From: Aliarcobacter sp.
Lineage (GTDB): Bacteria > Campylobacterota > Campylobacteria > Campylobacterales > Arcobacteraceae
Reading direction: 5' to 3'
Length of the DNA stretch: 45,200 nucleotides
Assembly (NCBI GenBank): GCA_028703945.1
Contig: JAQVLW010000006.1
Coordinates: 30,067-75,266 of the forward strand
In this document: piece by piece, positions 19,246 to 27,671 of the stretch
Numbering within the stretch: position 1 is the stretch's first letter
Layout of the letters: every line of letters starts with the position of its first letter
Position numbers and translations under genes: made by a program
Notes under the pieces: generated by a model
Told to the model about the DNA's origin: nothing
Databases searched by the model: none
The model's input: the letters and a program-made list of their open reading frames with translations, nothing else

Positions 19246-19619
19246 TTTTTTGTCACTATTGAAACATTTGAATAATTATGTTTTTTTAACATATCTAAAA
19301 CTTGAACAAAAGATTCAAACTTTGTATTTTTATCTGTATTTATATGAATAGGAGTCTCTTTTGATGAAAGTAAAATCATTTTTTCTACTTCTTCTAAGAT
19401 TTCTACTTTATTTTCATAAAGTATTTCCCCGTTTTCTTGAATAACAATAATTATTTCTTTATCTGGTTTTAAGTTATCTGCATTTGAAGCATTAGGCAAA
19501 GAAATAGGAATTATTCCTTTTGAAATAAATGTAGAAGTTAATAAAACTATTGCTAAAAGTACAAGTAAAACATCAATAAATGGTATAACATTTATTGAAT
19601 CATATTTCTTCAGTTTCAT
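19242..19619 (-). CDS. exbD: ExbD/TolR-family biopolymer transport protein
   Basis: Proton-channel partner of ExbB. ATG 19619 (MKLKKYDSINVIPFIDVLLV) is chosen over an upstream frame opening at 19643, because GGAG sits 7 nt before it. The 125-aa product has one membrane helix carrying the essential Asp (Asp16 in PFIDVLLVLLAIVLLTS) and a periplasmic domain (IPISLPNASNADNL, EIIIVIQENGEILYENKVE, IHINTDKNTKFE). It overlaps exbB by 20 nt and tonB by 4 nt, giving a tightly coupled exbB-exbD-tonB operon. Confidence 0.95.
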   Translation of the reverse strand: MKLKKYDSINVIPFIDVLLVLLAIVLLTSTFISKGIIPISLPNASNADNLKPDKEIIIVIQENGEILYENKVEILEEVEKMILLSSKETPIHINTDKNTKFESFVQVLDMLKKHNYSNVSIVTKK

Positions 19620-20031
19620 ATAAACTCTCCAAAACTTCAGCATATCTACTTAGAATATTATAAAATACCATAGAAATAATTGCTACAACCAAACCAACTG
19701 CTGTGGCTTTTAATGCAAGGGCTAAAGATGACATGATTTTAGCAGCTTCAATGTCTCCATTACTCATTGTCATAAATGTAAGCATAATTGCTAATACGGT
19801 TCCTAGTAGTCCAATATAAGGAGAATTTGAAGCAATAGTCCCTATAATTGTAAGATGTTTTGTTAATGCGACGTCTAAATGTTTTTTATTTTTATAAGAA
19901 GTTATGTTAATTTTTTTATAAAAGAAAATTCTTTCTATAAAAAACCAAACGGCAATAAAACTCATAAAAACAAGAAGTCCTATTACTCCATAGTCAACTG
20001 TATGTTTTAGAGTTTCTATATTCATATCCAT
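19600..20031 (-). CDS. exbB: ExbB/TolQ-family proton channel protein
   Basis: First gene of the TonB energising operon. At 143 aa it is the short ExbB form seen in Campylobacter/Helicobacter, lacking the long cytoplasmic loop of E. coli ExbB. It has three membrane segments (about residues 15-33, 57-78, 93-122), with SPYIGLLGTVLAIMLTF and SSLALALKATAVGLVVAI matching the MotA/TolQ/ExbB pore. AAGGA lies 8 nt before ATG 20031. A perfect Fur-like palindrome lies 49-61 nt upstream of the start, so iron repression is likely. Confidence 0.94.
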   Translation of the reverse strand: MDMNIETLKHTVDYGVIGLLVFMSFIAVWFFIERIFFYKKINITSYKNKKHLDVALTKHLTIIGTIASNSPYIGLLGTVLAIMLTFMTMSNGDIEAAKIMSSLALALKATAVGLVVAIISMVFYNILSRYAEVLESLYETEEI

Positions 20032-20079
20032 TTTTGCGATCCTTTTTACATTTTATAAAGGGAATCATAATACAATATT

Positions 20080-20092
20080 GATAATAATTATC
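20080..20092. promoter_or_regulatory. Fur-box-like operator, perfect 6-1-6 palindrome
   Basis: GATAATAATTATC matches the Fur core (GATAAT-N-ATTATC) at 12 of 12 arm positions. It lies in the 147-nt divergent gap between exbB (-) and the tolC-macAB operon (+), so it could control both. This is an inference from the motif; no binding evidence is available. Confidence 0.75.
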
Positions 20093-20178
20093 TTAATTGA
20101 AATATACACTTAATGTTTTGTTAAAGATTCATTAAAACAAATCATATACAATTACGATAATTAAATAAAGGAGCTTTT

Positions 20179-21375
20179 TTGAAGAAAATTATTATTCCTT
20201 CTTTACTTTGTTCTTTACTCCTTGCAAATGAGTTAGATATTTTGCAAAAAGACAAAAAAGAGTTAAGACAAATAGAAAAAGAAGTTATACAAAAAAAGTA
20301 TGAAGGTGCAAAGGATGATTGGATTGGAACAATTAATCTAAATTCAGGATTAACAAGAAATCATTCTTTCTCTAAAGACAATGACTCTTTTAATAAAAGT
20401 ATTTCAATTGGTTTCACACAAAGTGTGTATGAATCAGGTGGAATAGAATTTGGAATTAAACATGCAAATGATGAATTAACTTCAGAAATAATTGCATGGG
20501 AAAATGCAAATGTTGCAATTTTACAAACTATATATGAAACACTTTTAAATATAAAAAAACTAAAGCTTCAAATTGAACAAAGTGATTACTCATTAAAAAA
20601 TAAAAATATTGAACTAATAATAAAAAGAATTCAATATGAAGCAGGGAAAGTAGATATTATTGATTTGAATAATGCAATTATGTCAAAAAATAATCAACAA
20701 AAAGAGAATATTTCTTTAAAAAATTCATTAAAAGATAAAGAGTATGAACTTTCAAAATATACAAGTTTAAAATCAAATGAGATAGAAATTATTGATTTTA
20801 AAATCATAAATAAAGATAAGTTTTTGAGAGATAACTTAAATATTAAATATGAAAATTCAAAAGTTGAATTACTCGATACAAGTTATAAGCAACTAAAAAG
20901 TACATATTTACCAAAAGTTAGTTTAAGTACAAGTGCTGGATATTCTAATAATGAAAATTTAACTACGAATGCAACAGGTGATGATGAACGAAATGGTTCA
21001 ATTGGTTTAAATATGTCGATGCCTTTATTTGATATTACAAAAGATGCAAAACTTGAAAAATCAAAACTAGAAGTGTTAAAACAAAAAGTGAATGTAACTG
21101 ATATAAAAAATGAGTTAGTTTATGAATATGAGCAAATTTTAGCTCAAATTAATACTTATGATGAGTATGAAAAAACAATAGATAGTAATTTAAAATTATA
21201 TGATGATTTAATTATGGTTAATAAAAGTTCAAATTCTGCTGGAATGACTTCTGATTATGACTTAGAAGTTTTACAAAATACAAAAATTATAAATGAATAT
21301 GATTTTCAAATAAATGATATTAATAAAAAACTTCAATACTCAAAATTATATTTTAAAACAAAGGCTGATATTTAA
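20179..21375 (+). CDS. TolC-family outer-membrane efflux protein
   Basis: Outer-membrane channel of a tripartite exporter. The 398-aa protein has a short signal (MKKIIIPSLLCSLLLANELD), then two repeated alpha-helical/beta-strand units of the OEP family. The first runs from about residue 45 (WIGTINLNSGLTRNHSF); the second includes YLPKVSLSTSAGYS and GLNMSMPLFD. It is slightly short compared with E. coli TolC (about 470 mature). The start is TTG 20179, after AAGGAG at 20168-20173. It overlaps the adaptor gene by 1 nt (TAATG). Confidence 0.88.
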   Translation: MKKIIIPSLLCSLLLANELDILQKDKKELRQIEKEVIQKKYEGAKDDWIGTINLNSGLTRNHSFSKDNDSFNKSISIGFTQSVYESGGIEFGIKHANDELTSEIIAWENANVAILQTIYETLLNIKKLKLQIEQSDYSLKNKNIELIIKRIQYEAGKVDIIDLNNAIMSKNNQQKENISLKNSLKDKEYELSKYTSLKSNEIEIIDFKIINKDKFLRDNLNIKYENSKVELLDTSYKQLKSTYLPKVSLSTSAGYSNNENLTTNATGDDERNGSIGLNMSMPLFDITKDAKLEKSKLEVLKQKVNVTDIKNELVYEYEQILAQINTYDEYEKTIDSNLKLYDDLIMVNKSSNSAGMTSDYDLEVLQNTKIINEYDFQINDINKKLQYSKLYFKTKADI

Positions 21376-22640
21376 TGGATACAAATTTACAAAATGAATT
21401 AAATAAATATTCAAATAAGAATTCAAATAAAAAATATTTTTTTATAATTTTTATAATTTTATTTTTAGGTTCAGGAATTTATTACTATTTTTTTATAAGT
21501 CAATCACAAAAAGTTGAGATTGATTCATATAATACAAAAAAAGTAACTCGTGGAGATTTATCTGTTATTGTTAGCGCAACAGGAATATTAAATCCAACAA
21601 ATAGCGTAGAAATTGGGGTTGAAGTATCTGGAACAATAAAAGAGATTTATGTAGATTTTAATGATGAGGTTGAAGTAGGGCAACTTTTAGCTGTACTTGA
21701 TACTAAAAAATTACAATCAGAAGTTGATGGACAAACAGCAAGTTTAGGTATTTCAAAAGCTAATTTAAAAGAGAGTGAAGTAAATGTAAGAAATAAAAAA
21801 ACAGTTTATGATAGAACTTTAAAAATGTACAATAGTTCAGGTGGAAAATATCCAGCTGTAAATGAACTTGATGATGCAAGATTTGCTTATGAAAGTTCAG
21901 TTTCTTCTTTAGAAGCTTCAAAAGCAAAGGTTGAACAATCATCTTTTAGTTTAAATACTGCAAAACAAAATCTTGATAAAGCCTATGTAAAATCTTCTAT
22001 AAAAGGAATAGTTTTAAATAGAGCTGTTGAAGTTGGACAAACATTGGCAGCTTCTATGAACGCCCCAAAACTTTTTACTTTAGCAAAAGATTTAACTCAA
22101 ATGGATTTAATAGTAAGTATCGATGAATCAGATGTTGCTGATATAAAAAAAGGTTTAGATGTAACTTTTACTGTGGATGCGTATCCTAATAAAACTTTTA
22201 AAGGAAAAATAAAACAAGTAAGATTAAATCCAGTTGATGTAAATGGAGTTGTAACTTATGAAACAGTTGTTGTTGTTAATAATGAAGAATTACTTTTAAG
22301 ACCTGGAATGACTGCAACTGCTCAAATAAATACAAAACAAAGTTTGGATAAATTGATGATTCCAAATACAGCTTTAAGATTTAAGCCAAAAATTCAATTA
22401 GAACAAAAATCAAATACAATGAATTTAGTTCAAGGTCCAAGACGACCACAAGGTGAAAATGTTTCAAAAGATTTAACTAAAAAGGAACTTTCTCATATAT
22501 ATATTTTAGAAAATAATCAACCTAAAAGAATTATGGTAAAAGTTTTAGAAACAGATGGAAAAACAACAACAGTTGAATCAAATGATTTAAAAGTTGATGA
22601 TGAGTTGATTATTTCGCAAAAGAGCGATAATGCAAAGTAA
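21375..22640 (+). CDS. macA: MacA-like periplasmic adaptor (HlyD/MFP family)
   Basis: Links the inner-membrane ABC transporter to the TolC-like channel. The 421-aa protein has one N-terminal anchor (about residues 22-40). The barrel/lipoyl domains follow (VSATGILNPTNSVEIGVEVSGTIKEIYVD, DDEV-type lipoyl half DFNDEVEVGQLLAVLD), then a coiled-coil hairpin (about 115-195), the second lipoyl half (SIKGIVLNRAVEVGQTL) and a membrane-proximal domain (LLRPGMTATAQI). It overlaps the ATPase gene by 11 nt. Confidence 0.9.
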   Translation: MDTNLQNELNKYSNKNSNKKYFFIIFIILFLGSGIYYYFFISQSQKVEIDSYNTKKVTRGDLSVIVSATGILNPTNSVEIGVEVSGTIKEIYVDFNDEVEVGQLLAVLDTKKLQSEVDGQTASLGISKANLKESEVNVRNKKTVYDRTLKMYNSSGGKYPAVNELDDARFAYESSVSSLEASKAKVEQSSFSLNTAKQNLDKAYVKSSIKGIVLNRAVEVGQTLAASMNAPKLFTLAKDLTQMDLIVSIDESDVADIKKGLDVTFTVDAYPNKTFKGKIKQVRLNPVDVNGVVTYETVVVVNNEELLLRPGMTATAQINTKQSLDKLMIPNTALRFKPKIQLEQKSNTMNLVQGPRRPQGENVSKDLTKKELSHIYILENNQPKRIMVKVLETDGKTTTVESNDLKVDDELIISQKSDNAK

Positions 22641-23334
22641 AAAAACTATTATTGAATTCAAAAATATAGTTAAAACTTACGGTGTTGGTGATACCAAAAC
22701 TTACGCCTTAAATGGAGTAAATCTTTCTATAAAAGAGGGTGAATTTGTAGCTATCATGGGAGCTAGTGGAAGTGGAAAATCAACAGCTATGAATATGATT
22801 GGTTGTTTAGACAAGCCAAGTAGTGGAGAATATTTATTTAATGGGATAAGTGTAGGTGATTTAAATAGAAATCAAATGGCACTTTTACGAAGAACTTATT
22901 TAGGATTTGTTTTTCAGAGTTTTAATCTTTTAGGAAGAACAAGTGCTTTAGAAAATGTTGAACTTCCTTTAGTTTATAGAAAAATCCCAGCTAAAGAAAG
23001 AAAAAAATTGGCTTTTGAAGCATTAAGTAAAGTCGGTCTTCAAAGTGTAGTTAATAATACTCCCGCACAACTTTCAGGTGGGCAACAACAACGAGTTGCA
23101 ATTGCTAGAGCTATTGTTTCATCTCCTTTAGTTTTATTGGCAGATGAGCCAACAGGAAACCTTGATAGTATAAAAAGTATAGAAATTATGAATTTATTAA
23201 AACAGTTAAATGAAGATGAAAATATCACTGTAATTATGGTAACTCATGAAGAGGAGATGGCTGCTTTTGCAAATAGGATTATATATTTTAGAGATGGAAA
23301 TATTGAAGATAGCTTAAAAAAAGGATTTAAATAA
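22630..23334 (+). CDS. macB: MacB-type ABC transporter ATP-binding protein
   Basis: A 234-aa nucleotide-binding protein of the MacB/LolD class. Walker A is GASGSGKST (44-52), followed by Q-loop FVFQSFNLL, signature LSGGQQQR, Walker [14 protein letters not shown] and H-loop MVTHEEEM. In E. coli MacB the ATPase is fused to the permease; here they are separate genes joined by a TAATG overlap. Context (MacA- and TolC-like genes) favours efflux rather than the lipoprotein-sorting LolD role. Confidence 0.9.
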   Translation: MQSKKTIIEFKNIVKTYGVGDTKTYALNGVNLSIKEGEFVAIMGASGSGKSTAMNMIGCLDKPSSGEYLFNGISVGDLNRNQMALLRRTYLGFVFQSFNLLGRTSALENVELPLVYRKIPAKERKKLAFEALSKVGLQSVVNNTPAQLSGGQQQRVAIARAIVSSPLVLLADEPTGNLDSIKSIEIMNLLKQLNEDENITVIMVTHEEEMAAFANRIIYFRDGNIEDSLKKGFK

Positions 23335-24545
23335 TGATAATAAATGCTTTTTTACTCGCTTTAAAAGAGATAAGAAGAAATATCTTACGCTCTTTTTTAA
23401 CTATTTTAGGAATAGTAATTGGAGTAGCTTCTGTGATTGCTATGGTAATGATTGGTGATGGAACAACTGCAAATGTAAAACAAAGTATTTCTAAACTTGG
23501 AACTAATATGTTAACTTTAAGAGTTGGTCAAGAAAGACGAGGACCACCAAAAGAAGATAATAGTGCAAAACCATTTACAGAAGGCGATATAAGTGCCATA
23601 AAAAATGAGGTACAAAATATAAAAGCAGTTGCTTCTGAAAATAATACACGGATAAATATTGTTTATGGAAATAAAAGTAATAGTGCTTCGGTGATTGGTA
23701 CAAATAATGACTATTTTGTTATAAAAGATTGGGAAGTAACAGATGGAAGAATTTTTGATGAGAGTGAATTAAATAGTGGAAAATCTTCTTGTATTATAGG
23801 AACTACGATGGTTAAACAGCTTTTTGGTGAAGATAATCCTATTGGCACAAATATTAGGCTTAAAAATTTAAGTTGTAATGTAATTGGAGTTTTAAAATCA
23901 AAAGGTGCATCAGCTTTTGGTAGTGATCAAGATGAAATAATTATTGTTCCACTAAAAATGTTTCAACAAAAAATTAAAGGAGATAAGGATATCACATCAA
24001 TTTTGATTTCAATCACATCTGGAAAATATATCGAAAATGCCAAAACTGAAATAACATCATTAATGCAAGAAAGAAGAAGTTTAAGAGTTGATGAACCTGA
24101 TAATTTTCACATAAGAGATATGGAAGAAATGCTTTCAGCCATGACATCAACAACAAAAATGTTAACTTATCTTTTAGGTTCGATTGCCGGAATTTCATTG
24201 CTTGTTGGTGGAATTGGAATTATGAATATTATGCTTGTTTCTGTAACTGAAAGAACAAGAGAAATAGGGACAAGACTTGCAATTGGGGCTATGGAAAATG
24301 AAGTTTTATTACAATTTTTAGTTGAAGCAATTGTTTTATCAACATTGGGTGGAATTATAGGAATAATTTTAGGTTTAGCAATAGGTTTTGTTGCAGTTGA
24401 TGTTATGGAATTAGCATTTATTATAAACAATCAAATAATAATGATATCTTTTTTCTTTTCAACTTTAATTGGAGTTGTTTTTGGATATTTTCCTGCTAGA
24501 AAAGCAGCAAGATTAAACCCTATTGATGCTTTGAGATATGAATAA
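23334..24545 (+). CDS. MacB-type ABC transporter permease
   Basis: A 403-aa FtsX/MacB-family permease with four membrane helices. Helix 1 is near residues 18-40 (LRSFLTILGIVIGVASVIAMVMIGDG), a periplasmic MacB core domain spans about 45-270, and three C-terminal helices follow (LLGSIAGISLLVGGIGIMNIM, EAIVLSTLGGIIGIILGLAIGF, IMISFFFSTLIGVVFGYFPA). It ends with the family sequence RKAARLNPIDALRYE. It is the last gene of the tolC-macA-ATPase-permease operon, followed by a hairpin terminator. Confidence 0.93.
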   Translation: MIINAFLLALKEIRRNILRSFLTILGIVIGVASVIAMVMIGDGTTANVKQSISKLGTNMLTLRVGQERRGPPKEDNSAKPFTEGDISAIKNEVQNIKAVASENNTRINIVYGNKSNSASVIGTNNDYFVIKDWEVTDGRIFDESELNSGKSSCIIGTTMVKQLFGEDNPIGTNIRLKNLSCNVIGVLKSKGASAFGSDQDEIIIVPLKMFQQKIKGDKDITSILISITSGKYIENAKTEITSLMQERRSLRVDEPDNFHIRDMEEMLSAMTSTTKMLTYLLGSIAGISLLVGGIGIMNIMLVSVTERTREIGTRLAIGAMENEVLLQFLVEAIVLSTLGGIIGIILGLAIGFVAVDVMELAFIINNQIIMISFFFSTLIGVVFGYFPARKAARLNPIDALRYE

Positions 24546-24551
24546 ATTTAG

Positions 24552-24586
24552 AATAAAATCTTTTCTATTATAGAGAAGATTTTATT
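24552..24586. terminator. Terminator between macB permease and ankyrin gene
   Basis: 15-bp stem: left arm 24552-24566 (AATAAAATCTTTTCT), loop ATTAT, right arm 24572-24586 (AGAGAAGATTTTATT), with one G-U pair and A/T runs on both flanks. It serves the convergent genes; the ankyrin gene stop codon lies in the right arm. Confidence 0.8.
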
Positions 24587-25100
24587 TTGATTGAAGTAAA
24601 TTAAATTTCTGGATTAGATACTCAATTTTTAGATTATGCGCGAGATTTAATGCACTGTTCCCTAAAAAATCCTCATGAAGAAAGTTTGCCCCATTATCAA
24701 TTAAGTAATTTATACTATTTAATTTATTATATAAAACTGCATAAATAATGGGAGTAGAGTTTATATCATCTATTTCATTTAGGTTTACACCACAATTTCT
24801 AAGGCATTTTATAACTTTTACATTATCCTTATAAACAGCATAATTAATTGCTGATAAATTAGGTGAAACTTCTGTACTAATATTTAGGCGCATTAATTTT
24901 TCTATTGAAGAAATATTTCCTTTGTTTATTGCCCAAAATAAAGCATTTCTTCCTCTAAAATCTTTTGTATTTACATCAATAACTTTAAGAGATAATACTT
25001 CAAATAAAGTATCCCACTTATCTTCATTTATTAAAGTAAAAAAGATTTTATTTAACAGCTGTTCCTCTATATTGTTATTTAAAAAGATATTATTAGACAT
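24582..25100 (-). CDS. Ankyrin-repeat protein
   Basis: A 172-aa cytoplasmic protein with about four ankyrin-like repeats. The clearest are DFRGRNALFWAINKGNISSIEKLM, LSAINYAVYKDNVKVIKCLRNCGVNLN, NSTPIIYAVLYNKLNSINYLIDNGAN and FLGNSALNLAHNLKIEYLI. There is no signal peptide. Partners and function are unknown. AGGAG precedes ATG 25100, and an 11/12 Fur-like box lies 17-29 nt upstream. The position beside iron genes suggests iron-responsive expression. Confidence 0.82.
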   Translation of the reverse strand: MSNNIFLNNNIEEQLLNKIFFTLINEDKWDTLFEVLSLKVIDVNTKDFRGRNALFWAINKGNISSIEKLMRLNISTEVSPNLSAINYAVYKDNVKVIKCLRNCGVNLNEIDDINSTPIIYAVLYNKLNSINYLIDNGANFLHEDFLGNSALNLAHNLKIEYLIQKFNLLQSK

Positions 25101-25116
25101 TTTAACTCCTTTATAT

Positions 25117-25129
25117 TGATAATCAATAT
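25117..25129. promoter_or_regulatory. Fur-box-like operator before the ankyrin gene
   Basis: GATAATCAATATC matches the 6-1-6 Fur core at 11 of 12 arm positions. It overlaps a perfect 17-bp palindrome (ATATTGAT-A-ATCAATAT, 25112-25128). It sits immediately upstream of the ribosome site of the minus-strand ankyrin gene. Confidence 0.55.
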
Positions 25130-25162
25130 CATAATATAAAGAATCTTAAGTGAAGTTTAAAT

Positions 25163-25375
25163 TTAGTCTATTTGAGGTTTTATTTTTTTAGATTTTTTTG
25201 GTTGATATAACATATGATGCCAAAGTGCAAAGCCACAAAATGCAACACCTGCAACAACATGAACTTTTTTAGCAACGCTATTTTTCATAAACATAGAAGT
25301 TACAACAGTAGCACCAAGTGTTGCTGTCATTCCAATTTTTGCAGTTTCTTTTTGCAGTTCTAAATCAAATTTCAT
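25163..25375 (-). CDS. Small two-helix membrane protein, unknown function
   Basis: A 70-aa protein: amphipathic start (MKFDLELQKETAKIG), a first helix (MTATLGATVVTSMFM, about 16-30), a second helix with several His residues (KKVHVVAGVAFCGFALWHHML, about 37-57) and a very basic tail (PKKSKKIKP). The paired His residues on a membrane helix could bind heme or metal; this is speculation. The start ATG 25375 overlaps the end of the 38-aa reading frame, so the two are translated together. It lies downstream of the P1B ATPase operon, behind its own Fur-like boxes. Confidence 0.72.
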   Translation of the reverse strand: MKFDLELQKETAKIGMTATLGATVVTSMFMKNSVAKKVHVVAGVAFCGFALWHHMLYQPKKSKKIKPQID

Positions 25376-25481
25376 CTCTTTCTTTCCTTTTTTTTCTTCG
25401 TTCCATTGTTCTTACAGTTTTATTTATCGTTTTCATAGTTAAAACAGCTGTTAATGCAGTTGCTAGTAATAATATTGGCAT
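25365..25481 (-). CDS. 38-aa membrane-anchored basic peptide
   Basis: A short reading frame with a hydrophobic N-terminus (MPILLLATALTAVLT) and a strongly basic C-terminus (TMERRKKRKERDEI). It is supported by AAAAGGA 7 nt before ATG 25481 and an 11-nt overlap with the next gene. Two Fur-like boxes lie just upstream, at 25494-25506 and 25539-25551. It resembles no family I can name. It is likely a small inner-membrane protein co-expressed with the 70-aa protein. Confidence 0.6.
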   Translation of the reverse strand: MPILLLATALTAVLTMKTINKTVRTMERRKKRKERDEI

Positions 25482-25493
25482 AGTATTCCTTTT

Positions 25494-25506
25494 GATAATA
25501 ATTACC
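25494..25506. promoter_or_regulatory. Fur-box-like operator (proximal) before the small membrane genes
   Basis: GATAATAATTACC matches the 6-1-6 core at 11 of 12 arm positions and lies 13 nt upstream of the 38-aa gene start. Close to a start codon, it would block transcription or early elongation if bound. Confidence 0.55.
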
Positions 25507-25538
25507 ACAATTCTATCAGAAGAATCTTAAATAAAACT

Positions 25539-25551
25539 GATAACTATTATC
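25539..25551. promoter_or_regulatory. Fur-box-like operator (distal) before the small membrane genes
   Basis: GATAACTATTATC matches at 11 of 12 arm positions. It lies between the stop of the P1B ATPase gene (25558) and the 38-aa gene. With the proximal box it forms a pair 45 nt apart, suggesting that the downstream pair of genes has its own iron-controlled promoter. Confidence 0.55.
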
Positions 25552-25557
25552 ATATTA

Positions 25558-27669
25558 CTATCTTATATTAACACCTTTAATTGAATTAAACAATAATCCA
25601 ATAGTAGTTCCATTATGTAAAACAGCTGTTACTATTGGAGAAAACACTCCAAATGTTGCACCTGCAAGGATACAAGAGTTTATTCCAACGGTTGCATTAA
25701 AGTTATTGTTAATCAAATTCATTGTTTTATTAGCATACTCTTTTGCTTCGACAACAGCCATAATATCATCTTTTAACAATGAAATATCAGCCGTTGCTTT
25801 TGCAATATCTGCACCTCTGCTCATTGAAATACCAACATGAGCTGATATAAGTGCTGGTGCATCATTAATTCCATCACCTACAAAAGCCACTTTTTTGCCT
25901 TCATTCATTAGCTCTTTTACTATTCTTGCTTTATCTTGGGGTAAAAGTTCTGCTCTTACTTCATTTATTCCTAATTCATCAGCTATCATTTTTGCTTTTT
26001 GTTTTGTATCACCTGTTAGCATAATGATATTTTTTACGCCTAATTTTTTTAGTTTTGAAATGGCTTCTTTTGAATTGTGTCTTAACTCGTCGGCTAAAGT
26101 AATAGTTCCTAAAAGTTTTCCGTTATAAGCTATATAAAGTAAAGTTCTTCCATCTCTTAAAGAATTTTCAATTTTATCTTTATGTTCAGTGAAATCAATC
26201 TTTTCATCATCTTCTAAAAAGTGGCGACTTCCAATAATTACAGATTTTCCTTTTACTTCTGTTTTTACTCCATGTGCCACTATAAATTCAACTTCTTCAT
26301 GGTGCATGTGAACAAAACCTCTTTGTTTTGCTGCTTTTACAACAGCTTCTGCAACAGGATGAAAATAGTGTTCTTCAGTTGATGCAGTAAGATTTAAGAG
26401 TTCATCTTCACTCCATTTATCATCATAAGATTCCACACAAATTACTTCTAACTCTCCAGCTGTTAAAGTTCCTGTTTTATCAAAAACAAAAGTATCAGCA
26501 TTACTCAAAGCTTCAATTGATTTTGCACCTTTTATCATAATTCCATTATGACCAGCTTTTGAAATAGTAGATTTAAAAGCAACAGGAGTTGCAAGTTTTA
26601 AAGCACAAGAATAATCAGCTTGTAAAATAGAAGCTACTCTTTCAAAATCTTTTGCAAAAATATATGAAATGGTTGCAAGTCCCAAAGTTACTGGAACTAA
26701 TTTATTTGCTAGTTTATTTGCTTTTAATTGAACAGATGATTTTTCATTTAAAGAGTTTTCAATATAGTGTTTTATTCTTTGAGTTGCTGTGTTTGCTCCA
26801 ACATTTTCAGCCCAAATCCTAAATCTTCCTTCTTCTACAATTGTTCCTGAAATTACTCTATCACCTCTATATCTTATTATTGGTTCAGCTTCTCCTGTCA
26901 TTGAAACTTGATTTACGCTTCCCGTTCCCTCAACAATATGTCCATCCACAGGAATCGTATTTCCAATTCCAACTACTACAATATCACCAATTTCAATATT
27001 TTTACTTTTTACTAAGATTTCAGTGATTTTTCCATTTATTTTTTTTTCTATCCAAGCTTCTTCAACATTTGGTTTTGAAAGTTCTTTTAATAAATCATCA
27101 CTTTTGTGAACAGTTGTTTCTTCAATATATTCACCAAGTTCAAGCATTGCATTTGTAGAGTTTGCAGCTAGATAATCTTTTCTATAAATAGAAATTGCAA
27201 CAGCTGCACTTTCTAAAACTTTTGAAGTTAATCCTTCTTTTAATAACTCTTTTGAACCTTCAATTAACAATGGAATTGATGCACCTGTTGTAATTCCTGC
27301 TTTTAATAAATCATTTGTTATAAATCTTTCAGCAATTAACGCACTGGTTGCTCTAACCATTCCATTTATTGATGGTTCTTTACTTCCAACGCAAGATATA
27401 CAAACAGCTGCAACATCGTCTTCGCAAGATTTTAATAAATCTTCAATAGTAAGTTTGTTTAAAATCTCTTCTATTTGTATACTTATATCTTTATGTAATT
27501 CAAAAATAATGCTAAATGCTTTTTTATTTATTCGTACACTTTTTATATCTTTTATTTTTTCAAAATAGTTTTTTAAGATATTTTCATCTATAAATTCATC
27601 TTTTAGTAAAAAATATTTGTATCTAGATCTTAGATTAGTTTGATGTACTTTAATAAATTTTTTATTCAT
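25558..27669 (-). CDS. fezB: P1B-type metal-transporting ATPase, FezB (ferrosome)-like
   Basis: A 703-aa P-type ATPase, last gene of a compact six-gene operon. It has the phosphorylation site Asp397 (FDKTGTLTAG), A-domain TGEAEP, the N-domain HP motif (HYFHPVAEAVV) and P-domain MLTGDTK and GDGINDAPAL. The membrane metal site reads SCALKLATP (Cys355) instead of CPC or SPC, the pattern I associate with the P1B-6 group that includes FezB, an iron transporter of ferrosome membranes. The N-terminal about 80 residues look like a degenerate HMA fold without CxxC; a CISC motif follows near residue 90. It starts 2 nt after the previous stop. The transported ion (Fe2+) is inferred from class and context. 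Confidence 0.8.
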   Translation of the reverse strand: MNKKFIKVHQTNLRSRYKYFLLKDEFIDENILKNYFEKIKDIKSVRINKKAFSIIFELHKDISIQIEEILNKLTIEDLLKSCEDDVAAVCISCVGSKEPSINGMVRATSALIAERFITNDLLKAGITTGASIPLLIEGSKELLKEGLTSKVLESAAVAISIYRKDYLAANSTNAMLELGEYIEETTVHKSDDLLKELSKPNVEEAWIEKKINGKITEILVKSKNIEIGDIVVVGIGNTIPVDGHIVEGTGSVNQVSMTGEAEPIIRYRGDRVISGTIVEEGRFRIWAENVGANTATQRIKHYIENSLNEKSSVQLKANKLANKLVPVTLGLATISYIFAKDFERVASILQADYSCALKLATPVAFKSTISKAGHNGIMIKGAKSIEALSNADTFVFDKTGTLTAGELEVICVESYDDKWSEDELLNLTASTEEHYFHPVAEAVVKAAKQRGFVHMHHEEVEFIVAHGVKTEVKGKSVIIGSRHFLEDDEKIDFTEHKDKIENSLRDGRTLLYIAYNGKLLGTITLADELRHNSKEAISKLKKLGVKNIIMLTGDTKQKAKMIADELGINEVRAELLPQDKARIVKELMNEGKKVAFVGDGINDAPALISAHVGISMSRGADIAKATADISLLKDDIMAVVEAKEYANKTMNLINNNFNATVGINSCILAGATFGVFSPIVTAVLHNGTTIGLLFNSIKGVNIR

Positions 27670-27671
27670 AA

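Noticed and set aside
19242-19643. Longer exbD start at 19643 (MLKFWRVY extension)
   Set aside because: The extension lies inside exbB. ATG 19619 has a strong GGAG site and gives the normal ExbD N-terminus.
25895-27026. Open frames on + within the P1B ATPase gene
   Set aside because: They are antisense shadows of a full-length ATPase with intact motifs, and have low-complexity Phe/Leu/Ser content and no ribosome sites.
25558-27669. P1B ATPase as a pseudogene because CPC is missing
   Set aside because: All catalytic motifs and the full length are intact. The altered motif is better explained as a different P1B subclass.
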